Shown: piece by piece, positions 53,945 to 63,350 of the stretch
Layout: every line of letters begins with the position of its first letter
Position numbering within the stretch: the stretch's first letter is position 1
Source: Nocardia nova
Lineage (GTDB): Bacteria; Actinomycetota; Actinomycetes; Mycobacteriales; Mycobacteriaceae
Direction: 5' to 3'
Assembly (NCBI RefSeq): GCF_002933465.1
Contig: NZ_PSZE01000009.1
Coordinates: 1-64,000 of the forward strand
DNA length: 64,000 nt
The notes under the pieces: generated by a model
What the model was told of the DNA's origin: nothing
Databases searched by the model: none
The model's input: the letters and a program-made list of their open reading frames with translations, nothing else
Made by a program: the position numbers and the translations under genes

Positions 53945-54447
53945 TGCACATCTCGGCGAGGATCGACTACGCGGTCCGCATCCTGTTGGAAATCGCTTGC
54001 GCGCAATCGAATTCGGTGAAGGCGGAGACGATCGCGACGGCACAGGACATTTCCCCGAAGATTCTGGAATCCATTGCGGCGCAACTGCGCCGGGCCGATC
54101 TGGTGGTCAGCAGGCGCGGCCCCGACGGCGGATACCGGCTCGCCCGTGCGGCCGGTGAGATCAGCATCGCCGACGTGATCCGCGCGGTCGAGGGGCCGCT
54201 CGCCTCGGTGCGCGGGCAGCGCCCCGAGGACGTGGTGTATTCGGGGGTGGCCGAACCTCTGCAGCGGGTGTGGATCGCGCTGCGGGTCAATATCCGTGCG
54301 GTGCTGGAACAGGTCTCGATCGCGGATATCGCCACCGACGAACTGCCCGATTTCATCGCGGACCTGGTCTCCGATCCCGGTGCCTGGACGCGGCGGCCCG
54401 CACCTGTCCCGCCCGGCGTCACCAACCTCACGACCCACAACGCCTAG
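53944..54447 (+). CDS. Rrf2 family regulator without iron-sulfur cysteines
   Basis: A 167-aa winged-helix regulator with Rrf2-family features: MHISARIDYAVRILLEIA, ISPKILESIAAQLRRADLV, SRRGPDGGYRLARA. The three-cysteine cluster that binds [2Fe-2S] in IscR/NsrR-type members is absent; the only cysteine is in EIACAQ. It therefore probably senses something else. The GTG start overlaps the TetR stop, so the two regulators are co-expressed. Confidence 0.9.
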   Translation: MHISARIDYAVRILLEIACAQSNSVKAETIATAQDISPKILESIAAQLRRADLVVSRRGPDGGYRLARAAGEISIADVIRAVEGPLASVRGQRPEDVVYSGVAEPLQRVWIALRVNIRAVLEQVSIADIATDELPDFIADLVSDPGAWTRRPAPVPPGVTNLTTHNA

Positions 54448-54575
54448 GCCGCAAGTGGGACCGGGTGGTGGGGACTGTGCCGGTCGAGCCGGCTTCGCCG
54501 GTGTCCGGGCCGGCTTTCGCCGAGCGAAAAAATCTTGCCGACACCGCCCCGGATTGACGGTAGCCTGCACCCATC

Positions 54576-56312
54576 ATGTTGATCAGGTTGCTGCGCGCCT
54601 TTCTCGCCCCCTACCGCACCCAGTTGGTGGGGGTTGTTGTGTTGCAGCTCATCTCCGTCATCGCGATGCTCTACCTGCCCAGCCTGAACGCCGACATCAT
54701 CGACAACGGCGTCACCAAGGGCGATATCGGCTACATCTGGACCACCGGTCTGTGGATGCTGCTGGTGTCGGGCGTGCAGATCGTCGCCTCGGCGAGTTCG
54801 GTCTATCTGGGCGCACAGGCCGCGATGGGTGCGGGGCGGGAAATGCGCGCCGCGCTGCTGCACCGGGTGGGCACCTTCTCCGCCCGTGAGGTCGGCATCT
54901 TCGGCGCGCCGTCGCTGATCACCCGCAACACCAACGATGTGCAGCAGGTGCAGCTACTGGTCGTGATGAGCGTGACCATTTTGGTGATGGCGCCGATCAT
55001 GTGCATCGGCGGCATCGTGATGGCGCTGCGCCAGGACCTCGGACTCTCCTGGATCCTGCTGGTCGCGGTGCCGGTGCTCGGCCTGACGATGGCGCTGATC
55101 ATCTCCCGGATGGTGCCCGGATTCCGGCGCGTGCAGGAGCGCATCGACGCGGTGAACCGCGTGCTGCGCGAGCAGATCACCGGTATCCGCGTGGTGCGGG
55201 CGTTCGTGCGCGAGCGCTATGAATCGCAGCGCTTCGGCGTGGCCAACGACGAGCTGACCTCGGCCTCACTGCTCGTGGGCCGATTGGCCGCGCTGATGTT
55301 CCCGGCCGTGATGCTGATCAGCAACGTGACCACGGTCGCGGTGATCTGGTTCGGCGGGCACGCCATCGACTCCGGCAGTATGCAGATCGGTTCGCTGACC
55401 GCGCTGCTGTCCTACATCATGCAGATCCTGATGGCGGTCATGATGGCCTCCTTCCTGGCGATGATCGCCCCGCGCGCGGCGGTCTCGGCCGAACGCATCG
55501 CCGAGGTCCTCGAAACCGACTCCTCGGTGCTGCCGCCGGCGCAGCCGCAGACCTTCGTCGCCGATCCGGGAACGGTCGAGTTGGCCGGCGCGGAATTCGC
55601 ATTTCCCGGCGCCGCGGAACCGGTGCTGCGCGATATCAGCTTCCGGGTCTCGCCCGGGCAGACCACCGCGATCGTCGGTTCCACGGGATCCGGTAAGACC
55701 ACGCTGATCAATCTGATTCCCCGGCTGATCGACGTCACCTCCGGTGTGGTGCGAGTCGGCGGCACCGATGTGCGGCAGGTGGATATGGATCTGCTGCGCT
55801 CGCAGATCGGGCTGGTGCCGCAGAAGGCCTATCTGTTCTCCGGGACCATCGCGGAGAACCTGCGCTACGGCGATCCCGAGGCGACCGACGAACAGCTGTG
55901 GTACGCACTGGAAATCGCGCAGGCCGCCGACTTCGTGCGGGCCATGCCCGAAGGGTTGCAGACCCCGGTCGCCCAGGGCGGCACCACCGTCTCGGGCGGC
56001 CAGCGGCAGCGGCTCGCCATCGCGCGCGCCCTGGTGAAGAAGCCCAAGATCTATCTGTTCGACGACTGCTTCTCCGCGCTCGACGTCGCCACCGACGCCC
56101 GGGTGCGCGACGCGCTGCGGCCGGAGACGCGTGAATCCGCGGTGATCACCGTGGCACAGCGCGTGTCGACCATCCGCGACGCCGACCAGATCGTCGTCCT
56201 CGAGGACGGTGCCATGGTCGGCCTCGGCACCCACGAACAGCTGTTGCGCGAATGCGAGGAGTACCGGGAGATCGTGGAATCGCAGTTCAGTCCCGAAGAG
56301 GTGGCGCGATGA
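54576..56312 (+). CDS. ABC exporter half-transporter, degenerate ATP site (second system)
   Basis: A 578-aa type IV ABC exporter half: six membrane segments, then Walker A GSTGSGKTT, signature TVSGGQRQR, and Walker B IYLFDDCFSALD, where the catalytic glutamate is replaced by aspartate. It belongs to the MdlA/TmrA-like group that pairs with a canonical partner. The partner follows, but two tandem 74-bp repeats with coupled mini-ORFs stand between them. A possible TAGCCT -10 lies at 54561. Confidence 0.93.
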   Translation: MLIRLLRAFLAPYRTQLVGVVVLQLISVIAMLYLPSLNADIIDNGVTKGDIGYIWTTGLWMLLVSGVQIVASASSVYLGAQAAMGAGREMRAALLHRVGTFSAREVGIFGAPSLITRNTNDVQQVQLLVVMSVTILVMAPIMCIGGIVMALRQDLGLSWILLVAVPVLGLTMALIISRMVPGFRRVQERIDAVNRVLREQITGIRVVRAFVRERYESQRFGVANDELTSASLLVGRLAALMFPAVMLISNVTTVAVIWFGGHAIDSGSMQIGSLTALLSYIMQILMAVMMASFLAMIAPRAAVSAERIAEVLETDSSVLPPAQPQTFVADPGTVELAGAEFAFPGAAEPVLRDISFRVSPGQTTAIVGSTGSGKTTLINLIPRLIDVTSGVVRVGGTDVRQVDMDLLRSQIGLVPQKAYLFSGTIAENLRYGDPEATDEQLWYALEIAQAADFVRAMPEGLQTPVAQGGTTVSGGQRQRLAIARALVKKPKIYLFDDCFSALDVATDARVRDALRPETRESAVITVAQRVSTIRDADQIVVLEDGAMVGLGTHEQLLRECEEYREIVESQFSPEEVAR

Positions 56313-56386
56313 GCTACCTTGGCGCAGCCGCTTATCGGGCCGCCCGGGTGCGGGTGTCCCGCAAGACACAGGAGGCGGCGCGATGA
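56309..56386 (+). CDS. Coupled 25-aa mini-ORF, repeat unit 1
   Basis: ATG 56309 overlaps the stop of the upstream ABC gene (ATGA) and codes for MSYLGAAAYRAARVRVSRKT, ending EAAR. Its own stop overlaps the ATG of the second unit in the same way, and it carries an internal AGGAGG that serves the next start. It is probably a passenger of the repeat rather than a functional peptide. Confidence 0.45.
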   Translation: MSYLGAAAYRAARVRVSRKTQEAAR

Positions 56387-56456
56387 GCTACCTTGGCGCA
56401 GCCGCTTATCGGGCCGCCCGGGTGCGGGTGTCCCGCAAGACACAGGAGGCGGCGCG
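56309..56456. repeat. Two perfect tandem copies of a 74-bp unit
   Basis: Positions 56309-56382 and 56383-56456 are identical. Each unit starts at an ATGA and ends with an AGGAGG ribosome site plus GCGGCGCG, so each copy recreates the stop/start overlap and the ribosome site for the next frame. Each also contains the 24-bp dispersed core (56340-56363, 56414-56437). Confidence 0.95.
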
Positions 56457-56460
56457 ATGA
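56383..56460 (+). CDS. Coupled 25-aa mini-ORF, repeat unit 2
   Basis: This has the same peptide as unit 1. Its stop (56458-56460) overlaps the ATG of the downstream ABC gene at 56457, completing a chain of three ATGA couplings between the two ABC genes. Confidence 0.45.
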   Translation: MSYLGAAAYRAARVRVSRKTQEAAR

Positions 56461-58403
56461 GGCCCGGGGGGCCGATGCCGGGTGCTCCCGGGCAGAAGGC
56501 GAAATCGTTCGGGCCGACGCTGAAGCGGTTGTTGCGCCGCCTGGCTCCGGACCGGACGGCCGTCGTGGCGATCCTGGTGCTGGCCGTCGCCTCGGTCGTC
56601 ATGAACACCCTGGGCCCGCAGATCCTCGGTAAGGCGACCAACCTCATCTTCGACGGCGTCGTCAGCAAGCAGCTGCCGGCGGGGCTGACCAAGGATCAGG
56701 CGGTGGCGTCGCTGCGTGCGCAGGGCCAGGACCGGCTCGCGGACATGATGTCCTCGATGAACATCAACCCCGGCCACGGTGTCGACTTCGGTGCGGTCGG
56801 CCAGGTGCTGACGCTGGTTCTGGTGCTCTACGTGCTGGCTTCCTTGTTCAACTGGTTGCAGGCGTATCTGCTGGCCACGGTGATCAACCGCGCGGTGCAG
56901 CGACTGCGCACCGAGGTGGAGGAGAAGATCCACCGGCTGCCGCTGAGCTATTTCGACACCAATGCCCGCGGCGATGTGCTCTCCCGCGTGACCAACGACG
57001 TCGACAATGTGGCGCAGAGCCTGCAGCAGACCATGAGCCAGCTGGTCACATCGGTGCTATCGGTGATCGGCATCCTGATCATGATGTTCTGGATTTCGCC
57101 GCTGCTGGCGGTGATCGCGCTGCTCACGGTTCCGGCCGCGGTGATCGTCACGGCCCAGATCGCGAAGCGGTCGAAACCGCATTTCGTCGATCAGTGGAAG
57201 TACACCGGCCTGGTCAACGCCCAGGTGGAGGAGGCCTTCACCGGCCACGAGGTGGTCACGGCGTTCGGCCGCATCCGTGAGGTCGGCGAGGAATTCGACA
57301 AGCGCAACGACAAGCTCTACCAGGCCAGCTTCAAGGCGCAGTTCATCTCCGGGCTGATCATGCCGGTGATGATGTTCATCGGAAACCTGAACTACGTGCT
57401 GATCGCCGTGGTGGGTGGTCTGCGCGTGGCCTCGGGCAGCCTGTCGCTGGGTGAGGTGCAGGCCTTCATCCAGTACTCGCGCCAGTTCAGCCAGCCGCTC
57501 ACGCAGATCGGTTCGATGGTCAATCTGCTGCAGTCGGGCGTGGCCTCGGCCGAGCGCATCTTCGAAATCCTCGATGCCGATGAGCAGGTTCCGGATCCGC
57601 GCGAGGAGGATCCGCGTCCGATCGATCGCGGCCGGGTCGAATTCGACGCGGTGTCGTTCCGCTATGAGCCCGACAAGCCGGTGATCGACGATCTCTCCCT
57701 GGTCGCCGAGCCGGGCCACGTGGTCGCCATCGTGGGTCCGACGGGTGCCGGTAAGACGACGCTGGTCAATCTGCTCGAGCGGTTCTACGAACTGGATTCC
57801 GGCACGATCACCATCGACGGGGTCGACATCACCGGCATCGGCCGCGACCGGCTGCGTTCCCGGATCGGCATGGTGCTGCAGGACACCTGGTTGTTCGGCG
57901 GCACCATCCGCGAGAACATCGCCTACGGCAGCCCGGAGGCGAGCGAAGAGGAGATCCGCGCGGCCGCCCGCGCCGCCTACGTGGACCGTTTCGTCCATTC
58001 GCTGCCGCTGGGTTACGACACGGTGATCGACGAGGAGGGCTCCGGAGTCAGCGCCGGTGAGAAGCAGCTGATCACCATCGCCCGCGCCTTCCTGGCCAAG
58101 CCGACCATCCTGATCCTCGACGAGGCCACCAGTTCGGTCGACACCCGCACCGAACTGCTGGTGCAGCAGGCGATGGCCGCGCTGCGCCGCGACCGCACCA
58201 GTTTCGTTATCGCGCACCGTCTTTCGACAATCCGCGATGCCGATCTGATCGTGGTGATGGAGGGTGGCCACATCGTCGAGCAGGGCACCCACGAGCGGCT
58301 GCTGGCCGCCCGCGGCGCCTACTTCCGCCTCTACAACGCGCAGTTCACCGGCGCGGCGATCGATCAGGATCTGGTCGACGAGCCGACGCTGGATGTGGTG
58401 TAG
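56457..58403 (+). CDS. ABC exporter half-transporter, canonical ATP site (second system)
   Basis: A 648-aa partner of the 54576 gene: a short proline/glycine-rich N-terminus (MRPGGPMPGAPGQ), six membrane segments with a longer first extracytoplasmic loop (GLTKDQAVASLRAQGQ...), then Walker A GPTGAGKTT, signature VSAGEKQL and Walker B ILILDEATSSVD. The start at 56457 uses the AGGAGG supplied by the upstream 74-bp repeat. MdlB/TmrB-like pairs of this type export lipids, peptides or drugs. Confidence 0.93.
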   Translation: MRPGGPMPGAPGQKAKSFGPTLKRLLRRLAPDRTAVVAILVLAVASVVMNTLGPQILGKATNLIFDGVVSKQLPAGLTKDQAVASLRAQGQDRLADMMSSMNINPGHGVDFGAVGQVLTLVLVLYVLASLFNWLQAYLLATVINRAVQRLRTEVEEKIHRLPLSYFDTNARGDVLSRVTNDVDNVAQSLQQTMSQLVTSVLSVIGILIMMFWISPLLAVIALLTVPAAVIVTAQIAKRSKPHFVDQWKYTGLVNAQVEEAFTGHEVVTAFGRIREVGEEFDKRNDKLYQASFKAQFISGLIMPVMMFIGNLNYVLIAVVGGLRVASGSLSLGEVQAFIQYSRQFSQPLTQIGSMVNLLQSGVASAERIFEILDADEQVPDPREEDPRPIDRGRVEFDAVSFRYEPDKPVIDDLSLVAEPGHVVAIVGPTGAGKTTLVNLLERFYELDSGTITIDGVDITGIGRDRLRSRIGMVLQDTWLFGGTIRENIAYGSPEASEEEIRAAARAAYVDRFVHSLPLGYDTVIDEEGSGVSAGEKQLITIARAFLAKPTILILDEATSSVDTRTELLVQQAMAALRRDRTSFVIAHRLSTIRDADLIVVMEGGHIVEQGTHERLLAARGAYFRLYNAQFTGAAIDQDLVDEPTLDVV

Positions 58404-59684
<1,281 letters not shown>

Positions 59685-59705
59685 ACGGAACGGCCCTGCC
59701 CCGCG

Positions 59706-60479
59706 TCAGCTGTAGAGCGCGGGCTTGTCCAGCGGTGCGTAGCTGGGTTCGTGCTTCTTCAGGTAGGCGATGCAGCGGTAGCTGATCGGCATGATCAGCA
59801 CCTCACACAGCGTCTTCCACACGAAGCCGACGATCACGTAGTTGATGAACGCGCCCCACGTGTTGATTCCGATGGCGGTCGCCGCGATCGAGCAGAACAC
59901 CAGCGTGTCACCGAATTCGCCGGCGACGGTGGAGCCCAGCAGCCGGGCCCACAGATGCTTCTCCTTGGTGCGCTCCTTGATCAGCACCAGCGTCATCGAG
60001 TTCAGGAACTGGCCCACCACATAACCGGCGAGCCCGGCCGCGACGAGCTGCGGCGTGGTCCCCGCGACGGTGCGGAACGCGTCCTGATTGTCGTAGAACT
60101 CGGCCGCCGGCAGGCCGATCGCGATCCAGAAGCAGACCACCATCAGAATCAGCATGCCGAAGCCGTAGTAGATGGTGCGGCGGGCTGCCTTGAAGCCGTA
60201 CACCTCGCTCAGCACGTCGCCGATCACATAGGCGAGGGGGAACAGAAAAAATGCGCCGTCGGTGGTGATCGGCAGGATTTCGATGGGCCCGAGGGACACC
60301 TCGTGGCCGGTGAAGAACTGCACGCCCTTGGTCGCGCAGATGTTGGAAATCATCAGCGTCGCCGTGAACAAGGTCACGATCAACGTGAAGGGACCCCCCG
60401 CGGCCTGCGCGAATGCTGCGTGTTCGACCGCGGGGCGTCCAGACTCCCCGGTCGGTGTCGTTTCTTGTGTCTCACTCAC
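59706..60479 (-). CDS. yhhQ: Queuosine precursor transporter, YhhQ/Vut_1 family
   Basis: A 257-aa membrane protein with six to seven hydrophobic segments and the family motifs TLMISNICATKGVQFF, FFLFPLAYVIGDVLSEVYGFKAARR and GEFGDTLVFCSIA. YhhQ-type proteins import preQ0/preQ1 or queuine for tRNA modification. The start GTG 60479 (VSETQETT) is chosen because residues before it are glycine/proline noise. It is convergent with tgt, 21 bases apart, so the uptake and insertion steps of queuosine salvage sit side by side. Confidence 0.9.
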   Translation of the reverse strand: MSETQETTPTGESGRPAVEHAAFAQAAGGPFTLIVTLFTATLMISNICATKGVQFFTGHEVSLGPIEILPITTDGAFFLFPLAYVIGDVLSEVYGFKAARRTIYYGFGMLILMVVCFWIAIGLPAAEFYDNQDAFRTVAGTTPQLVAAGLAGYVVGQFLNSMTLVLIKERTKEKHLWARLLGSTVAGEFGDTLVFCSIAATAIGINTWGAFINYVIVGFVWKTLCEVLIMPISYRCIAYLKKHEPSYAPLDKPALYS

Positions 60480-60528
60480 GACCTGTGCACGATACCGGCA
60501 ACCGGGCCCGGTGGAATAGGCTGGACCG

Positions 60529-61062
60529 ATGACGAATCCCGGCGATTCCGACGAATGGTGGAAACAGTACGGCGGCGAAGGTGTCTCGTCCGATTCGGGC
60601 GGCCACCAGTCGGTTCCGCCGACCCCGCCGCAGCAGCCCACCCCGCCGCCCAATCCGCAGGCCGGATACTCCTCGGCCCCGCATCAGCAGTCGTCTCCCT
60701 ACCAGCAGCCGACCCCGCCGCCGCAACAGCAGCCGTCCTACCCGAGCTATCCGCAGCAGCCCTACGGCCAGCCCAGTTACGGCTATCCGGCCGCGACGCC
60801 GTATCAGCCCTACGGCTACGCGGCGCCGCAGCAAGGCACCAACGGCCTGGCGATCGGTTCGTTGATCGCGTCGATCCTGGGACTGTGCACCTGTATCGGA
60901 TCGATCGTCGGGATCATCCTGGGTGTGATCGCGCTGAACCAGATCAAGGAACGCGGCGGTCAGGGCCGCGGTATGGCGCTCGGCGGAATCTGGGTCGGTG
61001 CCGTCGGCATCGTGCTCACCATCGTGTGGGTGATCGTCAACATCGCGGCCGCGAACTGGTAG
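60529..61062 (+). CDS. DUF4190 membrane protein with Pro/Gln/Tyr-rich N-terminus
   Basis: A 177-aa protein: about 100 residues of low-complexity Pro/Gln/Tyr (PPQQPTPPPNPQAGYSS...), then the DUF4190 domain GLAIGSLIASILGLCTCIGS, IVGIILGVIALNQIKERGGQG and a last membrane segment. This is a common actinobacterial envelope protein of unknown function, with two or three membrane segments and a cytoplasmic low-complexity tail. It is divergent from the YhhQ-type gene. Confidence 0.85.
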   Translation: MTNPGDSDEWWKQYGGEGVSSDSGGHQSVPPTPPQQPTPPPNPQAGYSSAPHQQSSPYQQPTPPPQQQPSYPSYPQQPYGQPSYGYPAATPYQPYGYAAPQQGTNGLAIGSLIASILGLCTCIGSIVGIILGVIALNQIKERGGQGRGMALGGIWVGAVGIVLTIVWVIVNIAAANW

Positions 61063-61115
61063 GAGCCCGGAAGGAGCAGCAGTGCGTCCGGATCGCCGGG
61101 CGCACCGTCGCCGGA

Positions 61116-62036
61116 TCAGCTGTGGCGCAGCGGATCCGGATGTTCGGGGTCCAGAATCCACGGTTCGTGCGGCACCGTCGCCGGGGTGAACTGATCCAGT
61201 AGTGCTCGCGGTGTCTCGCCCCGCAGGCCGAGCGAGGCCGCGAGCATGGCGAAGATCTGACGCGGCGTCTCACCGAGAGCGGTTCTGTCGCGCAGGGTTA
61301 CGGCACCGTCGCGCTTGGCCAGGCGCGCACCCTCGGTGTTGAGCACCAGCGGGACGTGCGCGTACGCGGGCACGGCGAGTCCGAGGAGGGTGGCCAGATA
61401 GGCCTGCCGCGGTGTCGAGGGCAGCAGATCGTCACCGCGAACGACCTGGTCGAAGCCTTGGGCCGCATCGTCTACCACGACCGCGAGGTTGTACGCCGCC
61501 GTTCCGTCGCCGCGACGCAGCACGAAATCGTCTACCAACCCTCGATACCGGCCGTGGATCTCGTCGGTGATCTCGAATTCCGTTGTCTGTGAGCGCAACC
61601 GCAGTGCGGCGGGGCGTCCCTCGGCGCGTTTGGCCGCCCGCTGGGCCTCGGTCAGGTCGCGGCAGGTTCCCGGATAGGCGCCCATCGGGCCGTGCGGTGC
61701 TGATACGGCCTTCTGAATCTCTCTTCGCGTGCAATAACATTCGTAGGTCATTCCGCCCGCGGTGAGCCGCTCGATCGCCGCGGCGTAGCGCGGGGTGCGA
61801 TCCGATTGCCGGACCACCTCGCCGTCCCAGTCCAGCCCGATCGCGGCCAGATCCTCGAGCTGGCGCTGCTCCGCACCTGTCCGCACCCGGTCCAGGTCCT
61901 CGATTCGCAGCCGGAAATTGCGTGCGGTGCTGCGGGCGAACAGCCACGCCAGCAGGGCGGTGCGGAGATTGCCCAGATGCAGATCACCGGAGGGGCTGGG
62001 GGCGAAGCGCCCCGCCCCGGCGGTATGCGGGATCAT
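61116..62036 (-). CDS. gluQ: Glutamyl-queuosine tRNA(Asp) synthetase GluQRS
   Basis: A 306-aa truncated glutamyl-tRNA synthetase paralogue lacking the anticodon-binding domain. It attaches glutamate to queuosine in tRNA-Asp. It has the HIGH-type FAPSPSGDLHLGNLRTAL, the zinc site YECYCTRREI with a later YPGTCR, and the KMSKS-type LAKRDGAVTL. ATG 62036 overlaps the upstream DUF309 stop by four bases (ATGA). With tgt and the YhhQ-type gene close by, three queuosine steps are represented in 3.6 kb. Confidence 0.94.
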   Translation of the reverse strand: MIPHTAGAGRFAPSPSGDLHLGNLRTALLAWLFARSTARNFRLRIEDLDRVRTGAEQRQLEDLAAIGLDWDGEVVRQSDRTPRYAAAIERLTAGGMTYECYCTRREIQKAVSAPHGPMGAYPGTCRDLTEAQRAAKRAEGRPAALRLRSQTTEFEITDEIHGRYRGLVDDFVLRRGDGTAAYNLAVVVDDAAQGFDQVVRGDDLLPSTPRQAYLATLLGLAVPAYAHVPLVLNTEGARLAKRDGAVTLRDRTALGETPRQIFAMLAASLGLRGETPRALLDQFTPATVPHEPWILDPEHPDPLRHS

Positions 62037-62518
62037 CCGCGCAGCCGGGGGCACAGCCCGTCCTCCGGAATATCGCGGCCGGCATCCAGATCCGCCAGCA
62101 GACCCTCGGCATGGGCGACGAGCCCGGTCGCATCGATGCCGTGCGGCGGCGACGGCGTGGCCGACAACCGGCCGATCGCCCGCTCGAGCAGGGTGCGAGC
62201 ACCCTTCGGATTACCGCGCTGGATGTGCGTGATTCCGACCGCGTACTGCGCCAGCCCCTGCCACAGCATCCTTTCCGCGAACGGTCCGTTCTTCCATGCG
62301 GCCTCCAGCACCTCGTGCGCGTTGAAGGCCAGCCCCTCGTTCAGAAGGCGCTGGGCATAGTCCAGGGTTTCGTCCGGCGGGAGGTCGAGATCATCCGGAA
62401 TACGGACGACGCCGACGCTACCGGGCGGTAGCGGTCGACCGAACCGGTCTCGAGGACGGGCATTTCGGGCGTGTCCGGCATCGTCGCGATCTCGTTCCAC
62501 CACTACTCCATGATCCAT
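62033..62518 (-). CDS. DUF309 family protein
   Basis: A 161-aa protein with the DUF309 signature LLNEGLAFNAHEVLEAAWKN and LWQGLAQYAVGITHIQRGNPKGA (an all-helical fold with a conserved HE pair). Function is unknown. The start is placed at ATG 62518; a GTG a few codons later is possible. It is translationally coupled to gluQRS. Confidence 0.85.
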   Translation of the reverse strand: MDHGVVVERDRDDAGHARNARPRDRFGRPLPPGSVGVVRIPDDLDLPPDETLDYAQRLLNEGLAFNAHEVLEAAWKNGPFAERMLWQGLAQYAVGITHIQRGNPKGARTLLERAIGRLSATPSPPHGIDATGLVAHAEGLLADLDAGRDIPEDGLCPRLRG

Positions 62519-62752
62519 ACCGAGCAACCGCACGGTTTATCCGGGGCCCGGTGCGGCCGTGTCCGAGCGAATTTCGCGGATCGGTTTTGTTTAGCGGATC
62601 ATTCTCCTGTCATTTGGCAATTTCTCCGCTATTAGTGAACGGGAATTATCTACCGGAATTCGAGTGATTGAAAGCGAAAAGACGCGGGACATCGATTGTA
62701 GGTACTGCTAGGGTGCTCTCCCGGAGTCAACGCGAGGGCGCACCACGGCGGT
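62519..62752. promoter_or_regulatory. Divergent intergenic region with a possible extended -10
   Basis: A 234-base AT-richer gap. TGCTAGGGT at 62707-62715 has the form of an extended -10 for the small ORF/DUF397 pair. No other structure stands out. Confidence 0.35.
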
Positions 62753-62902
62753 GTGCACCTCGTGACCATTCCGTTCATTGAGCAGTTCGTGCGCTATGAC
62801 CAGGCGCATTGTGGAGCCGTCGAGTCTCGAGAAGCTCGGGTCCGGCGACGAGGAAGCACGATTGTCGCGTTATCTACGGTGGTAAAGGAGAGGTTGAGGT
62901 GA
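62753..62902 (+). CDS. Candidate 49-aa ORF coupled to the DUF397 gene
   Basis: GTG 62753 opens VHLVTIPFIEQFVRYDQAHC and continues to TVVKERLR. Its stop overlaps the DUF397 start as GTGA. DUF397 genes usually follow an XRE-type regulator, and this short frame may be what is left of one, or a novel small protein; I see no HTH. Evidence is only the coupling and the open frame. Confidence 0.35.
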   Translation: MHLVTIPFIEQFVRYDQAHCGAVESREARVRRRGSTIVALSTVVKERLR

Positions 62903-63108
62903 AGGTTGATTCGACCGGTGCGGTGTGGCGCAAGAGTAAATACAGCGGTCCCGACGGAAACTGTGTCGAGGTCGCTTTTCTGAGTGATGGCAATGTCGGG
63001 GTTCGCGATACCAAAGACTGCGGCAGCGGGCCGATTCTGGCTTTCACGCCCGGCGAGTGGGATGCGTTCGTATCGGGTGTGACCGACGGGAAGTTAGGTT
63101 CCGCCTGA
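62899..63108 (+). CDS. DUF397 protein
   Basis: A 69-aa protein with the DUF397 pattern: VWRKSKYSGPDGNCVEVAFL, then VGVRDTKDCGSGPILAFTPG and W..FV.G. These small cytoplasmic proteins occur in many copies in actinobacteria, normally next to an XRE regulator, and probably act with it as a control pair. No full XRE gene is beside this copy. GTG 62899 has GGAGAGG at about 5 bases, and a hairpin terminator follows. Confidence 0.9.
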   Translation: MKVDSTGAVWRKSKYSGPDGNCVEVAFLSDGNVGVRDTKDCGSGPILAFTPGEWDAFVSGVTDGKLGSA

Positions 63109-63128
63109 CCGCGGGCGACCGGGTGATG

Positions 63129-63155
63129 GGCCCCGAGTCACGGCGACTCGGGGCC
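63129..63155 (+). terminator. Terminator of the DUF397 gene
   Basis: GGCCCCGAGTC (63129-63139) pairs with GACTCGGGGCC (63145-63155) around a 5-base loop, followed by TTGTT. Confidence 0.85.
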
Positions 63156-63157
63156 TT

Positions 63158-63247
63158 GTTGTGCCGGTTGGCGTTGTGCCGGTTGGCGTTGTGCCGGTTG
63201 GCGTTGTGCCGGTTGGCGTTGTGCCGGTTGGCGTTGTGCCGGTTGGC
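63158..63247. repeat. Six perfect tandem copies of a 15-bp unit
   Basis: The unit GTTGTGCCGGTTGGC is repeated six times without a mismatch, directly after the DUF397 terminator. It is not inside a credible gene on either strand. Confidence 0.95.
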
Positions 63248-63350
63248 GCGGCCGATCCTGATGGTCACGCAATGCCGGCGTCAGGCAACGTTCCTGCTCG
63301 TGCGCGGCCGCTACGCGGGATTTGTGGACGGCTGTGGATATCGTCGGCGG

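Noticed and set aside
63158..63247. CRISPR-like array
   Set aside because: The six 15-bp units are contiguous with no spacers, so it is a minisatellite. The apparent peptides it would encode (VGVVP or NRHNA repeats) have no sensible gene around them.
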